Below, in pieces: positions 25,184 through 33,736 of a stretch of DNA of 64,000 bases. Source of the stretch: Chloroflexota bacterium (GTDB taxonomy: Bacteria > Chloroflexota > Dehalococcoidia > Tepidiformales > Tepidiformaceae). A program made the position numbers and the translations under genes. A model generated the notes under the pieces. That model searched no databases. It worked only from the letters and a program-made list of their open reading frames with translations, and had not been told where the DNA came from. The DNA lies in assembly GCA_016234445.1 (NCBI GenBank), contig JACRBT010000009.1, positions 1-64,000 on the forward strand, written 5' to 3'. Position 1 is the stretch's first letter. Each line of letters opens with the position of its first letter.

Positions 25184-26791
25184 TCAGGGGACCGTCACGA
25201 CGAGGTCGGTGACGTCGCCCAGGGTGACGTCGAGGACCTTGCCGTCGGCCTGCCGGGTCTCCAGGCCGTCCGGCACGTAGACGCCCACGGGACTGGAGTT
25301 CACCCGCACCACGATGACGTACTTCCCCGGCTTCACGGTGACCTCGAAGCGCGAGTCCCGGATGGTCGCGATGTCACAGGCTACGTTGCCGTTGCCGCTG
25401 ACCCCCGGCGGGCACGCCACGACCTGGAGATAGGCGGGGAGGCTGCCCGACTTGCTGACGAGGCTCCCGGAGATCAGGGATGCGGAGCGAGGCTGCGGCG
25501 CTTTGACGATGACATCGGTTACGACAACGATATCAACGACTGTATCTCCCCCGGCATCGACAATCGCGGCGTCAGCCTGTCGCTCAGAGAGGCCGCCGGG
25601 GACGTAGACCCCGACGGGTTTGTTGTCCACTCGCACGATGAGGATGTGAGGCCCCGGCGGCACCGTCACCTCGAAGCGTGAACCCGTGATAGTTGCCGAT
25701 TGGCAGGGGTTGTTCCCGCTTCCGCCGACCCCCGGTGGGCAGACTACGATCGCCAGCGACGCCGGGAAGCTGCCGGATTGGCTGACCAGGCTTCCGGAGA
25801 TCAGGGGAGCGCGGCCGTTGTGGTATGGGTCGTAGGTCGCGTAGAAGTCTTCGACGGGGTGCCCAAATGTCGCTTGCCAGGCTTCGCGCCAGTCGAACGC
25901 CGAGGCGAGGTTCGCGTTGAACGCCATGAGCTTGGCCCAGGAGTGCTGCTGGAGCAGATAGGTCACGGCGTCCTGCGCCCAGGAGTATGGGTTCTGCATC
26001 GAGAGGAATTCGCTCCCTTCGAGTGCAGCAAGCGTGCCGTGGCCGAATTGGTAGTCCCTGATTGCCCGCTCCGCGACGGCATCCGGCGGTGCACCCGCCC
26101 TCCGCGCGGCTGCGGCCCAACCGACCAGTTCAGCCTGCCCTTCTCCCATCCATGAGGGGCTTCGAGGGTCCCTTCCCGAGCCCTGGGTCTGCGAGACTTC
26201 CTCGAGCTGGAGGTCAATCGTGTGGAAGTACTCGTGTGCCGCCGTTTGCCAGAGGTTCCGCTGTGCCGAGCTCGCCGCGCCCGGATCCCACCACCATTCG
26301 GTTCCCTTTCGCGGATGGATCAAGATGATGGAACGGCCCGCCATCGCGCTGCCGTCCCCAGCGATGACCCCTGCCGCGAACTGGTTGATGGTCTCGACGT
26401 TCGTAAGCCCGCGCCATGCAGCCCATCCGTTGGCCAGCGCCATCGGGTCGTCATCAACCCAGACGGCGAGGCGGGGGCCGGTCTCCATCCCGAGTTCGGC
26501 GAGGACGTAGACCTGGGCGTTGTGGACGGCGTCGACGACGAGCGCGCGTTGCTGCTCTGTGATCGTCGCCCCGAAGTGGAATTCGGGGACGACCTTTGGC
26601 ACCGGGTCCGGCACCGGCGTGGGTGTTAGCGGCGGGGTGGGCGTGGCGGCAGGTTCGACGGTCGAATCCGGCGCTTCGGTTGTCGCGGCGCCGTCCGGTG
26701 AAGCCGCTCCCTTCGAGCCCCCACACGCGGCCCCGGAGACTGCAAGGAACAGGACCGCAGCCAGCGCGAGGGCGGCTTTCGAAGCCGGCAT
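25184..26791 (-). CDS. Gluzincin-like metallopeptidase lipoprotein with two C-terminal beta repeats
   Basis: I start at the ATG at 26791 (GGAAGG 6 nt upstream), giving 535 residues; the frame extends 19 codons further. Residues 1-23 form a lipoprotein signal (LAVSGAAC lipobox), followed by a Thr/Pro linker. The catalytic domain contains HEYFHTID (HExxH) and, about 30 residues later, WMGEGQAEL, the EGxAE motif that supplies the third zinc ligand in gluzincins of the peptidase MA type. Two repeats of about 90 residues then follow, each beginning LISGSLVS(Q/K)SGS and containing CPPG and VGVYVP(G/D)GL. These look like carboxypeptidase-regulatory-like or other extracellular beta domains. The predicted site is the outer face of the membrane; substrate unknown. 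Confidence 0.75.
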   Translation of the reverse strand: MPASKAALALAAVLFLAVSGAACGGSKGAASPDGAATTEAPDSTVEPAATPTPPLTPTPVPDPVPKVVPEFHFGATITEQQRALVVDAVHNAQVYVLAELGMETGPRLAVWVDDDPMALANGWAAWRGLTNVETINQFAAGVIAGDGSAMAGRSIILIHPRKGTEWWWDPGAASSAQRNLWQTAAHEYFHTIDLQLEEVSQTQGSGRDPRSPSWMGEGQAELVGWAAAARRAGAPPDAVAERAIRDYQFGHGTLAALEGSEFLSMQNPYSWAQDAVTYLLQQHSWAKLMAFNANLASAFDWREAWQATFGHPVEDFYATYDPYHNGRAPLISGSLVSQSGSFPASLAIVVCPPGVGGSGNNPCQSATITGSRFEVTVPPGPHILIVRVDNKPVGVYVPGGLSERQADAAIVDAGGDTVVDIVVVTDVIVKAPQPRSASLISGSLVSKSGSLPAYLQVVACPPGVSGNGNVACDIATIRDSRFEVTVKPGKYVIVVRVNSSPVGVYVPDGLETRQADGKVLDVTLGDVTDLVVTVP

Positions 26792-26886
26792 GGACACCTT
26801 CCCGGGCGGGCAGTCTGCAAGCGACGGCCGCCAGCGTCGCCATAGCATAGGTCACCCGGTTCGCCGCCGGTAGCCGCTCGCCGCCC

Positions 26887-27624
26887 CTACCCCCGGCGGC
26901 GGATGGACATGGCCGAAGCGCCGAGGAAGACGGCTCCGAATCCGGCCATCACCAGCAGCGACCGCGCCAGGTGCGTGCCCGGGAGGTCGGTCAGCGAGGC
27001 CCGCATCGCGTCGGCGGCGTAGGTCGGGGGCATCACGACCGCGACCTTCTGGAGCAGCCAGGGGAGCTGTTCCTTGGGCATCAGGACGGGCGAGAAGAGG
27101 AGGATGTAGAAGGTGAGCAGCTGCGTCAGCGCGTTCGTGAGCTGCTGGTAGGGCGAGAGCAGCGGCATCGCCACGCCGAGCCCGGCAAGAGAGAAGACTG
27201 CAAGGACCGCGGCGACGATCACCACCGGGTTGACGGACAGCGAGAGGTCGTAGTGCCAGGCCCCGAAGGCGACCGCGAAGATAGTGCCGGGGAACGTCAT
27301 CAGCGCTACGAACGAGACTTCCGCCAGGAGGTAGTTCTCGCGGCCGATCGGGAGGGTCAGGAAGTAGTCGAGCAGTCCCTCCGACTTCTCCTGCGAGAGC
27401 TTCTGGGGGAGCATGATCACGCCGATGGTGACGACCGTCTGGGTGGCCGCCCCCACGGTGAGGAACAGCGCCTGCGTCTTGTTGATGTCCGGGATGTAGT
27501 AGCCGAAGCCGAGGATGAGGCCGACGGTCATCGCGGCCTGGATGATCGAAATGATCGCGACCATCTGGCGGTTCATCATGTACTGGATTCGGAGCAGGTC
27601 GAAATACTGTCGGACGGGTGTCAT
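26887..27624 (-). CDS. ABC-2 type transporter permease
   Basis: The 245-residue hydrophobic protein has six predicted membrane segments and the ABC2_membrane layout, with KLSQEKSEGLLDYFLTLPIG as the cytosolic coupling segment and a late PPTYAADAMRASL segment before the last helix. It is a paralogue of the next gene upstream (27626-28363), with which it presumably forms a heterodimer. One nucleotide separates the two. Exported substrate unknown. Confidence 0.88.
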   Translation of the reverse strand: MTPVRQYFDLLRIQYMMNRQMVAIISIIQAAMTVGLILGFGYYIPDINKTQALFLTVGAATQTVVTIGVIMLPQKLSQEKSEGLLDYFLTLPIGRENYLLAEVSFVALMTFPGTIFAVAFGAWHYDLSLSVNPVVIVAAVLAVFSLAGLGVAMPLLSPYQQLTNALTQLLTFYILLFSPVLMPKEQLPWLLQKVAVVMPPTYAADAMRASLTDLPGTHLARSLLVMAGFGAVFLGASAMSIRRRG

Positions 27625-27625
27625 C

Positions 27626-28363
27626 TCAACCCCTCTTTCGAATCGAAACTGCGGCGGCGCCGAGGGAGACGGCGGAGAAGCCGGCCATGTAGAGGAGCGA
27701 CCGCTCGAGGTGGGTGCCGGCGATATCGGTCAGGCTCCCCCGGACGGCGTCGGCGGCGTAGGTGGTTGGCAACAGGACCGCCGTGTGCTGCAGCAGCGAA
27801 GGCAACTGCTCCTTCGGGATCAGGATCGGGGCGAAGAGGAGGACGTAAAAGACCGTCAGGTTCGTGACGACGTTCGTCAGGACGGGGTGCGGCGAAAGCA
27901 CCCCGAGGGCCACGCCCGCCCCCGCGAGCGAGGCCATCGCCAGCGGGATCGCGACGAAGATCAGCGGGTTGAACGCCAGCGGAAGGTCGTAGTGCCAGGC
28001 GCCCAGGGCGATGGTGAAGACGATCCCGGGCAGGGCGGAGAGGGCGACGTAGGTCACCTGGGAGAGCAGGTACATCTCCCTGCTCACAGGGAGCGTGAGG
28101 AAGTAGTCGAGGCGGCCTTCCGCCTTGCCCTGGGCCAGGTAGTTGGGGAGGCCGACGATCGCCACCGTCACCGCCGTGTTCGTCGCGGCCCCGGTGGTGA
28201 CGAAGATCGCCTGGTTTTCGCTGATGTTGTCGATGAAGTAGCCGAAGCCGAGGACGAAGCCCACGGCCATCGCCACCTGGATGACGGCGATGAACGCCGC
28301 CTCCTGGCGGTACATCCGCAGGGTCAGCCCGGCGAGGTCGACGTACTGCCGGAAAACGGTCAT
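27626..28363 (-). CDS. ABC-2 type transporter permease
   Basis: The 245-residue paralogue of the downstream gene has the same six-helix plan and a matching LAQGKAEGRLDYFLTLPVS coupling segment and PTTYAADAVRGSL motif. Its start overlaps the end of the ATPase gene by 4 nt, so translation is coupled. Equal lengths and similarity indicate an old duplication giving a heterodimeric exporter. Confidence 0.88.
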   Translation of the reverse strand: MTVFRQYVDLAGLTLRMYRQEAAFIAVIQVAMAVGFVLGFGYFIDNISENQAIFVTTGAATNTAVTVAIVGLPNYLAQGKAEGRLDYFLTLPVSREMYLLSQVTYVALSALPGIVFTIALGAWHYDLPLAFNPLIFVAIPLAMASLAGAGVALGVLSPHPVLTNVVTNLTVFYVLLFAPILIPKEQLPSLLQHTAVLLPTTYAADAVRGSLTDIAGTHLERSLLYMAGFSAVSLGAAAVSIRKRG

Positions 28364-29277
28364 TTCGCCGCCACCAGTTCGCGGTCGCCCACGGTCGCGG
28401 TGTAGATGTCGTCCAGGGTGGGCGGGCCGATGCGGAAGTCGACGACCGTCCCGGCGGCGCGTTCGGCGGAGAGCCAGACGCTGACCGCGGGGAGGTCGTC
28501 CTGGTCCAGCAGGTAGGCGCCCGGGCTGCTGTCCTTCACGAGCGCCCGGTGCGGGCTGAACCCGTCGCCCACCGTGAGTTCGACGCGGAGCCGTTCCGTG
28601 ACGAGCGAGCGAAGCGACGATGGCGTGCCTTCGCGGAGGATGCGGCCGTGGTCGATGATGGCGAGGCGGTCGATGACGCGCTCGGCCTCGGCGAGGTTGT
28701 GGGTGACGAGGAGGACGGTGCTCCCTTCGCGGCCGAGTTCGTCGATCATCCCCCAGAGCATCTGGCGGCGGACGGGGTCGATGTCGTTCGTCGGTTCGTC
28801 GAGGACGAGGAGGCGGGCGCGCGCGACCACCGCCGCCGCGAACCCCGTGAGGCGGCGGACGCCCCCGGAGGCGGCGTGGATGGTGGTCTTGCGGAACTGG
28901 CCGAGGTCGAGGCGTTCGATCAGCTCCTCCGTCCGCTGGCGCGAATCTGCGCGCGAAAGCCCCCGCAGCCTGCCGATGGTCTCGATGAACTCGTCGACGT
29001 GGACGGCCTGCATGTCGAACTGCCCCTGGGGGAGGAAGCCGATGTGGCGGCGGGCATGGCCGGGGTCGGCGACGATGTCGACCTCGCCGAGGGCGATGCT
29101 GCCGGAAGTCGGCTTGAGGAGGCCGAGGACCTGGCGGACCAGGGTCGTCTTGCCGGCGCCGTTAGGCCCGAGGAGGCCGTAGATCTCGCCGGGTTCGAGG
29201 GCGAGCGAGATGCCGTCGTTCGCAAGCGTGCCGTTCCGGTAGCGCTTGGTCAGGTCCTTGATCGCGATGACTGTCAT
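28360..29277 (-). CDS. ABC transporter ATP-binding protein (drug/antibiotic-exporter type)
   Basis: The 305-residue product starts at MTVIAIKDLTKRYRNG, with GAGGAGG 6 nt upstream. Walker A is GPNGAGKTTL, the signature region is AASGGVRRLTGFAAA and Walker B is LLVLDEPTNDIDPVRRQ; the H-loop is VTHNL. The domain after residue 220 is the extra C-terminal domain seen in DrrA/NatA-like exporters. It energises the two permeases encoded directly downstream. The order small protein, ATPase, permease, permease with tiny gaps points to one operon. The frame extends upstream to 29334, but without a better ribosome-binding site. Confidence 0.92.
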   Translation of the reverse strand: MTVIAIKDLTKRYRNGTLANDGISLALEPGEIYGLLGPNGAGKTTLVRQVLGLLKPTSGSIALGEVDIVADPGHARRHIGFLPQGQFDMQAVHVDEFIETIGRLRGLSRADSRQRTEELIERLDLGQFRKTTIHAASGGVRRLTGFAAAVVARARLLVLDEPTNDIDPVRRQMLWGMIDELGREGSTVLLVTHNLAEAERVIDRLAIIDHGRILREGTPSSLRSLVTERLRVELTVGDGFSPHRALVKDSSPGAYLLDQDDLPAVSVWLSAERAAGTVVDFRIGPPTLDDIYTATVGDRELVAAK

Positions 29278-29300
29278 GGGTTCCTCCTCGGTCTCGCTGG

Positions 29301-29618
29301 TTAGCCGTGGGCCGTGCGCTTGAGCAGGTCGCATACCGCGTCAATCGCCGCCGCGACGTCCGCTTCGGAAGCGACTTCGGCGACGATCGCCTGGATGCCG
29401 GGGACGATGGCGGTGGCCATGAGCCCGAACGCGCGGTAGTCGAAGTCGCGCGCGAACTCCCCAAGGGCGGCCGCCTTTCGGAGCGCGCCGTCGAGGTCAG
29501 CGCCGCCGCCAAGGGTCTCCGAGGCGAGCGTGCCGCTGGCGTCGCGGACGGTGTCGAGGGCGGCGCGGGCCTGTTCGAGGATGGCGGCGAGGGCGGGGTA
29601 GGCGCTGGCTTCCGGCAT
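29301..29618 (-). CDS. Small helical protein, first gene of the ABC exporter operon
   Basis: The 105-residue protein, mostly Ala/Leu-rich helices, has no recognisable domain, signal or motif. It starts at the ATG at 29618 with GGAGGT 7 nt upstream and ends 23 nt before the ATPase gene. Its place as operon leader suggests a regulatory or accessory role, but nothing in the sequence proves this. An upstream in-frame ATG at 29675 is less likely because the candidate promoter lies between the two. Confidence 0.65.
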   Translation of the reverse strand: MPEASAYPALAAILEQARAALDTVRDASGTLASETLGGGADLDGALRKAAALGEFARDFDYRAFGLMATAIVPGIQAIVAEVASEADVAAAIDAVCDLLKRTAHG

Positions 29619-29642
29619 GGGAATTACCTCCGAATGCCAGAA

Positions 29643-29671
29643 GATTAACCTAGAACTGAGAAAAATCAAGC
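29643..29671 (-). promoter_or_regulatory. Candidate promoter of the ABC exporter operon
   Basis: On the minus strand, TTGATT (29671-29666) and AATCTT (29648-29643) are 17 bp apart. An alternative pairing is TTGGGC with TAGGTT, also 17 bp apart and 6 bp upstream. The segment is AT-rich compared with its surroundings and lies just before the ribosome-binding site of the 29301-29618 gene. Confidence 0.5.
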
Positions 29672-29688
29672 CCAATATGAAGAACGTG

Positions 29689-29708
29689 TGTGAAGTTGCT
29701 CACACAGC
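29689..29708. promoter_or_regulatory. Perfect CRP/FNR-family-type palindrome
   Basis: TGTGTGA-AGTTGC-TCACACA has 7-bp perfect arms and a 6-bp spacer and contains the exact TGTGA-N6-TCACA core bound by CRP-like regulators. Its centre is about 62 bp upstream of the start site predicted from the promoter at 29643-29671, the standard position for a class I activator site. Confidence 0.6.
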
Positions 29709-29735
29709 GCCGTGGACGACGCCGCCGGAGGGGTC

Positions 29736-30530
29736 CTACCGTCCCTTGAACACCGGCGGGCGCTTCTCGATGAATGCCTGGCGCGCTTCCTTACCGTCTT
29801 CGCTGCCGAAGGCCATCCCGATGTTCCGGATCTCGGAGCGCAGCTGGCCGGCGAGGTCGGGGAGCCGCGTCGAACTGACGAGACCGCGCTTCGTGAGCCG
29901 CGACGTGATCGGCGAGAGCTTCGTCAGCGACTGGCAGTACTCGGCGAAACGGCCCGGGAAAGCCTCGTCGTCGACGACTTCCCCGACCATCCCGAGCGCT
30001 TTCGCTTCGTCGCCGGTGACGGAGCGGTTTTCGAGGAGGAAGCGCATCGCCTGCTCGTAGCCCATCGATTGCGGGAGGGTGACGGTCAGCCCGCCGTCGG
30101 GGGAGCCACCGATCCGTGGGTACCCGGCCATCAGCACGGCCGAGCGCTTCATCACCCGCATGTCGGCGGACATCGCCAGCGAGAGCCCGCCGCCGACCGC
30201 GACGCCGTTGATCCCGGCGACGATCGGCTTGTCGCACTGTTCCCGCATGCCGATGAGAAACATGCTGATCCAGGCGAGGTCGTCGAGCTGGCGGCCCAGC
30301 GGCGACCGGGGCGAGAAGTCGGGGCCGGGATCCTTCAGGTCGAGCCCGGAACAGAAGGCGTTGCCCGTCCCGGTGATCGCGATGACCCAGACGGAGTCGT
30401 CCTTCGCGGCCTCTTCCACCGCCTCGACGATGCCCCACCCGAGTTCGAGGTTGAGGGCGTTCTTCGTCTCGGGCCGGTTGAGGGTAATGGTGCGGACGTG
30501 GCCCTCGTTGGTGACGCTGATGACTCCCAC
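29736..30530 (-). CDS. Enoyl-CoA hydratase/isomerase family protein (copy 1)
   Basis: The 264-residue crotonase-fold protein starts at a GTG (30530). Oxyanion-hole segments are present (FCSGLDLKD and GINGVAVGGGLSLAMSADMR), and YPRIGGSPDGG provides the catalytic-region glycines. The Glu usually found near residue 144 of classical hydratases is replaced in this GSPDGG context, so it may be an isomerase or hydrolase-type member. It lies 10 nt after a paralogue of equal length (30541-31335), with which it presumably forms an operon. Confidence 0.88.
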   Translation of the reverse strand: MGVISVTNEGHVRTITLNRPETKNALNLELGWGIVEAVEEAAKDDSVWVIAITGTGNAFCSGLDLKDPGPDFSPRSPLGRQLDDLAWISMFLIGMREQCDKPIVAGINGVAVGGGLSLAMSADMRVMKRSAVLMAGYPRIGGSPDGGLTVTLPQSMGYEQAMRFLLENRSVTGDEAKALGMVGEVVDDEAFPGRFAEYCQSLTKLSPITSRLTKRGLVSSTRLPDLAGQLRSEIRNIGMAFGSEDGKEARQAFIEKRPPVFKGR

Positions 30531-30540
30531 GGCGGACCCC

Positions 30541-31335
30541 CTAACGGCCCTTGAAGACGGGCGGGCGCTTTTCCATGAACGCCTGGCGGGCTTCCTTGCC
30601 GTCGTCGCTGGAGAAGGCCATCCGGATGTTCGTCAGCTCGTAGCGGAGTTGGCCGGCGAGGTCGGGGAGCCGCGTCGAACTGACGAGCCCGCGCTTGGTC
30701 AGCCGCGAGGTGATCGGCGAGAGCTTCGTCAGCGACTGGCAGTACTCAGCGAAGCGGCCCGGGAAGGCATCGTCGTCGACGACTTCCCCGACCATCCCGA
30801 GCGCCTTCGCTTCGTCGCCCGTCACCGAGCGGTTTTCGAGCAAGAAGCGCATCGCCTGTTCGTAGCCCATCGACTGGGGAAGCGTGACCGTGAGGCCGCC
30901 GTCGGGCGAGCCGCCGATCCGGGGGTACCCTGCCATGAGCACCGCCGAGCGCTTCATCACGCGCATGTCGGCGGACATCGCCAGGGAAAGGCCGGCCCCG
31001 ACCGCGACGCCGTTGATCCCGGCGACCACGGGCTTGTCGCACTCCTGCCGCATCGTCAGGAGGAAGCTGCTCACCCAGCCGAGGTCGTCCAGCTGGCGGC
31101 TGAGGTCCGACTTCGGGGAGAAGCTGGGGCCGGCGCCACGGAGGTCGAGGCCGGAGCAGAAGGCGTTATCCGTGCCAGTGACGGCGATGACCCAGACGGA
31201 GTCGTCGATCGCGGCTTCGGCGACGGCGGTGACGACGCCCCAGGCGAGCTCGTCGTTGAGGGCGTTCTTGGACTCCGGCCGGTTGAGCTGGATGGTACGG
31301 ACGTGGCCGTCGTTGGTGATGTTGATGACACCCAT
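30541..31335 (-). CDS. Enoyl-CoA hydratase/isomerase family protein (copy 2)
   Basis: The 264-residue paralogue of the downstream gene is identical to it over most of residues 120-240 and clearly more divergent in the first 110 residues. Motifs are the same (FCSGLDLRG, GINGVAVGAGLSLAMSADMR, YPRIGGSPDGG). I start at the ATG at 31335, which aligns with copy 1 and has GAGGAG upstream. The frame continues to 31551, but that extension has no counterpart in copy 1. As the first gene of the pair it has its own upstream region of about 150 nt shared with the divergent Ku gene. Confidence 0.88.
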   Translation of the reverse strand: MGVINITNDGHVRTIQLNRPESKNALNDELAWGVVTAVAEAAIDDSVWVIAVTGTDNAFCSGLDLRGAGPSFSPKSDLSRQLDDLGWVSSFLLTMRQECDKPVVAGINGVAVGAGLSLAMSADMRVMKRSAVLMAGYPRIGGSPDGGLTVTLPQSMGYEQAMRFLLENRSVTGDEAKALGMVGEVVDDDAFPGRFAEYCQSLTKLSPITSRLTKRGLVSSTRLPDLAGQLRYELTNIRMAFSSDDGKEARQAFMEKRPPVFKGR

Positions 31336-31492
31336 GCGAATCTCCTCGGGCCGCCGGTGGTGACGGCGCGCAGCGTATTCCCCGGAGTATACGGAGATGG
31401 CGGCCCACCGGCGCGCGCCGCTCGCGAAGCTGAGATCGCGGAACCGGTATCGCGGCTGTACGCTGTCATAACCCATCAACGCGGAGGAGCGT

Positions 31493-32293
31493 ATGCCGCG
31501 CGCCATGTGGTCCGGGGCGATCAGCTTCGGCCTGGTCAACGTCCCCATCAAGCTCTACACCGCCGCCCGCAGCGCGGACGTCCGGTTCAACCAGCTCCAT
31601 GCCCCCGACATGGGGCGAATCCAGATGAAGCGGACATGTTCGCTCGACGGTGAAGAGGTCCCATTCGGCGAAATCGTGAAGGGCTACGAAGTCGCGCCCG
31701 AGCAGTACGTCGTTGTCAGCCAGGAGGAACTGGACGCGCTGGCGCCGCAGGTTACCCGCGGCATCGAGATCGAGGAGTTCGTGGACCTCGACGAGATCGA
31801 CCCGGTTTACTTCGAAAGCTCGTACTACCTGGCGCCCGACAAGGGTGGGGCGAAGCCGTATGCGCTCCTCCTCCAGGCGATGCGCGACGCGAACAAGGTG
31901 GCGCTGGGACGGATGGTCCTCCGCCAGAAGCAGTACCTGGTCGCGTTGCGGCCGGCCGGGAACGCCCTTTCGATGGCCACCCTCTACTTCAACGACGAGG
32001 TGTTGAGCCAGTCCGAGATCGACGGCCTGCCCGGCACGGACCTCGAGTTCAGCGAACGCGAAGTCGCCATGGCCCGCCAGCTGATCGACACGCTCGCCGC
32101 AGACTTCGTCCCCTCGAAGTACCGGGACGACTACCGCGAGAAGCTGATGGAAATGATCGACCGGAAGGCGGCGGGGGAACTGATCGCCGCGCCGGAGCGG
32201 GAGGAAGCGCCGTCCCGCGTGGTGGACCTCATGGCCGCGCTCGAAGCGAGCATCGCCGCCGCGAAAGCGCAGAAGGAGCGCGCCTCGGCCTGA
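31493..32293 (+). CDS. ku: Non-homologous end-joining DNA-binding protein Ku
   Basis: The 266-residue protein starts MPRAMWSGAISFGLVNVPIK, the classic bacterial Ku opening, and continues with VRFNQLHAPDMGRI, the VVSQEELDAL segment, DPVYFESSYYLAPD and a LDTLAADFVPSKYRDDYREKL helix. It forms a homodimeric ring on DNA ends and recruits LigD. No ligD is in the window. The upstream region shared with the enoyl-CoA hydratases could hold divergent promoters. Confidence 0.95.
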   Translation: MPRAMWSGAISFGLVNVPIKLYTAARSADVRFNQLHAPDMGRIQMKRTCSLDGEEVPFGEIVKGYEVAPEQYVVVSQEELDALAPQVTRGIEIEEFVDLDEIDPVYFESSYYLAPDKGGAKPYALLLQAMRDANKVALGRMVLRQKQYLVALRPAGNALSMATLYFNDEVLSQSEIDGLPGTDLEFSEREVAMARQLIDTLAADFVPSKYRDDYREKLMEMIDRKAAGELIAAPEREEAPSRVVDLMAALEASIAAAKAQKERASA

Positions 32294-32306
32294 GCGTTGG
32301 GGTGGC

Positions 32307-33563
32307 TCAGTCAGCCAGCGGCCGGGCGCCGAGCTTCCAGAGGGCCTCGACCGGCATCGCCACCAGGTTCTCTCCGAAGGAGACGGTTTCGCTGCCGGTG
32401 TAGAGCAGAATTCCGCGCGCGAAGCGGTCGCCGAGCGCCTCGGCGAAGGTCCGCAAGCCGCGGAAGTCACGAGCGCCGATGGTGGCGCTCGCCTTCACCT
32501 CGACCCCGGCCGCCCGCCCCGACGGTTCTTCGAGAACGAAGTCCACTTCCGCCCCCGCCGCCGTCCGGAAGAAGGACAGCCGCGTGCGCGTGTCCGCCCA
32601 GCCGGCCTGCTTCCGGAGCTCCTGGAGGACGAAGTTTTCGAGGACCGGCCCCGCCGCTGTCGGGTCCAGGGCAAGGCGCGCGAGGGTCACCCCGGTGACG
32701 TGGGCAAGAAGCCCGCTGTCGCCGAGGAAGAGCTTGGGCGAACGGGTCAACCTCCTCGCGAGATTCCCGGCCCAGGGGTGGAGGGTCCGGACGAGGAAGG
32801 TGGTCTCGAGCAGGGACAGGTAGCGCGTGAGTGTCGTGTAGGGGATGCCGCTGCCGCGCGACACTTCGGCCAGGTTCATCAATGAGGCGCCACGGGCCGC
32901 CAGCAGAGAGACGACCCTCGGAAGGAGCGTCGCGCCCTCGATGTTGGCGAGATCCCGGACGTCGCGTTGGAACATCGTGGTGAGGTAGGCCTCGAACCAT
33001 GCCGCCCGGCGCGCCGGGTTCGACCGGGCGATAACCTCGGGGTAGCCACCGGTTATGGCCCGGCCCAGTACCTCTTCCCGGGAGAGCATCCCGCGCAGGG
33101 GCGGGGGCGGCGCCGGCGCGAGGACAGCGTCGATGAAACCCTCCCTGCACCCTTCGAGTTCCCCTTGCGAAAGCGGCCAGAGCGTCAGCACTTCCATGCG
33201 GCCGGCCAGGGATTCAGAGACGCGCGGGAGGAGCAGCACATCGGCCGAGCCGGTGAGGATGAACCCCCCGGGCTGACGGTCGCGGTCGACCACCTCCTTG
33301 ATTGCGAGGAAGAGGGCTGGCGCGCGTTGGACTTCGTCAATGACCACCGGCCGCGCGAGGCCGCGGACGAACCCTGCCGGGTCGGCGGTCGCCGCGGCGA
33401 GGGCGGCGGCGTCATCGAGGGTGATGTAGCGCGCCCCGCTGGATTCCTCGGCGAACTGGCGAACGGCTGTCGACTTACCGCCCTGGCGCGGCCCGACGAC
33501 GAGGACGACCGGCGTGTCCGCGGTCGCGGCGGCCAGCTGGTGGAGGATGTTTCTCCGGTACAT
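32307..33563 (-). CDS. AAA-family ATPase with C-terminal DUF4143-type domain
   Basis: The 418-residue protein has Walker A GPRQGGKST (about residues 24-32), Walker B RPVVIDEVQRAP and sensor FILTGSADVLLL, then the DUF4143 region with a winged-helix part (SRGSGIPYTTLTRYLSLLE) and a PD-(D/E)XK-like tail (AEVDFVLEEPSG..GVEVKAS). The family is widespread in prokaryotes and mostly uncharacterised; the nuclease-like EVDFV/VEVKA motif is usual. The ORF begins only 10 nt from a TCACCACT-G-AGTGGTGA palindrome, and two similar palindromes lie about 120 nt upstream, suggesting tight autoregulation. Confidence 0.88.
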   Translation of the reverse strand: MYRRNILHQLAAATADTPVVLVVGPRQGGKSTAVRQFAEESSGARYITLDDAAALAAATADPAGFVRGLARPVVIDEVQRAPALFLAIKEVVDRDRQPGGFILTGSADVLLLPRVSESLAGRMEVLTLWPLSQGELEGCREGFIDAVLAPAPPPPLRGMLSREEVLGRAITGGYPEVIARSNPARRAAWFEAYLTTMFQRDVRDLANIEGATLLPRVVSLLAARGASLMNLAEVSRGSGIPYTTLTRYLSLLETTFLVRTLHPWAGNLARRLTRSPKLFLGDSGLLAHVTGVTLARLALDPTAAGPVLENFVLQELRKQAGWADTRTRLSFFRTAAGAEVDFVLEEPSGRAAGVEVKASATIGARDFRGLRTFAEALGDRFARGILLYTGSETVSFGENLVAMPVEALWKLGARPLAD

Positions 33564-33573
33564 GGTGAGATTA

Positions 33574-33736
33574 TCACCACTGAGTGGTGAAATTACAAGG
33601 TAACTCCTCGTCGCTATCCCCCGTCGTGGTTGCGGGGGCTCTCGGGGCCAGGCCGAATCTCAGACCGTCAGCACTGGCCTCCGGCATCCGTGCAATTTCA
33701 CCACCTAGTGGTGAGATTCTCACCGTCGGATGGTGA
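33574..33736. promoter_or_regulatory. Three 17-bp operator-like palindromes before the DUF4143 ATPase gene
   Basis: The sites are 33574-33590 (TCACCACTGAGTGGTGA), 33698-33714 (TCACCACCTAGTGGTGA) and 33720-33736 (TCACC-N7-GGTGA). The second and third are 22 bp apart centre to centre, two helical turns. A 15-bp inverted repeat, CGTGCAATTTCACCA with TGGTGAAATTGCACG, frames the last two (33689-33745). The first sits over the translation-initiation region of the ATPase gene (start at 33563). Confidence 0.65.
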
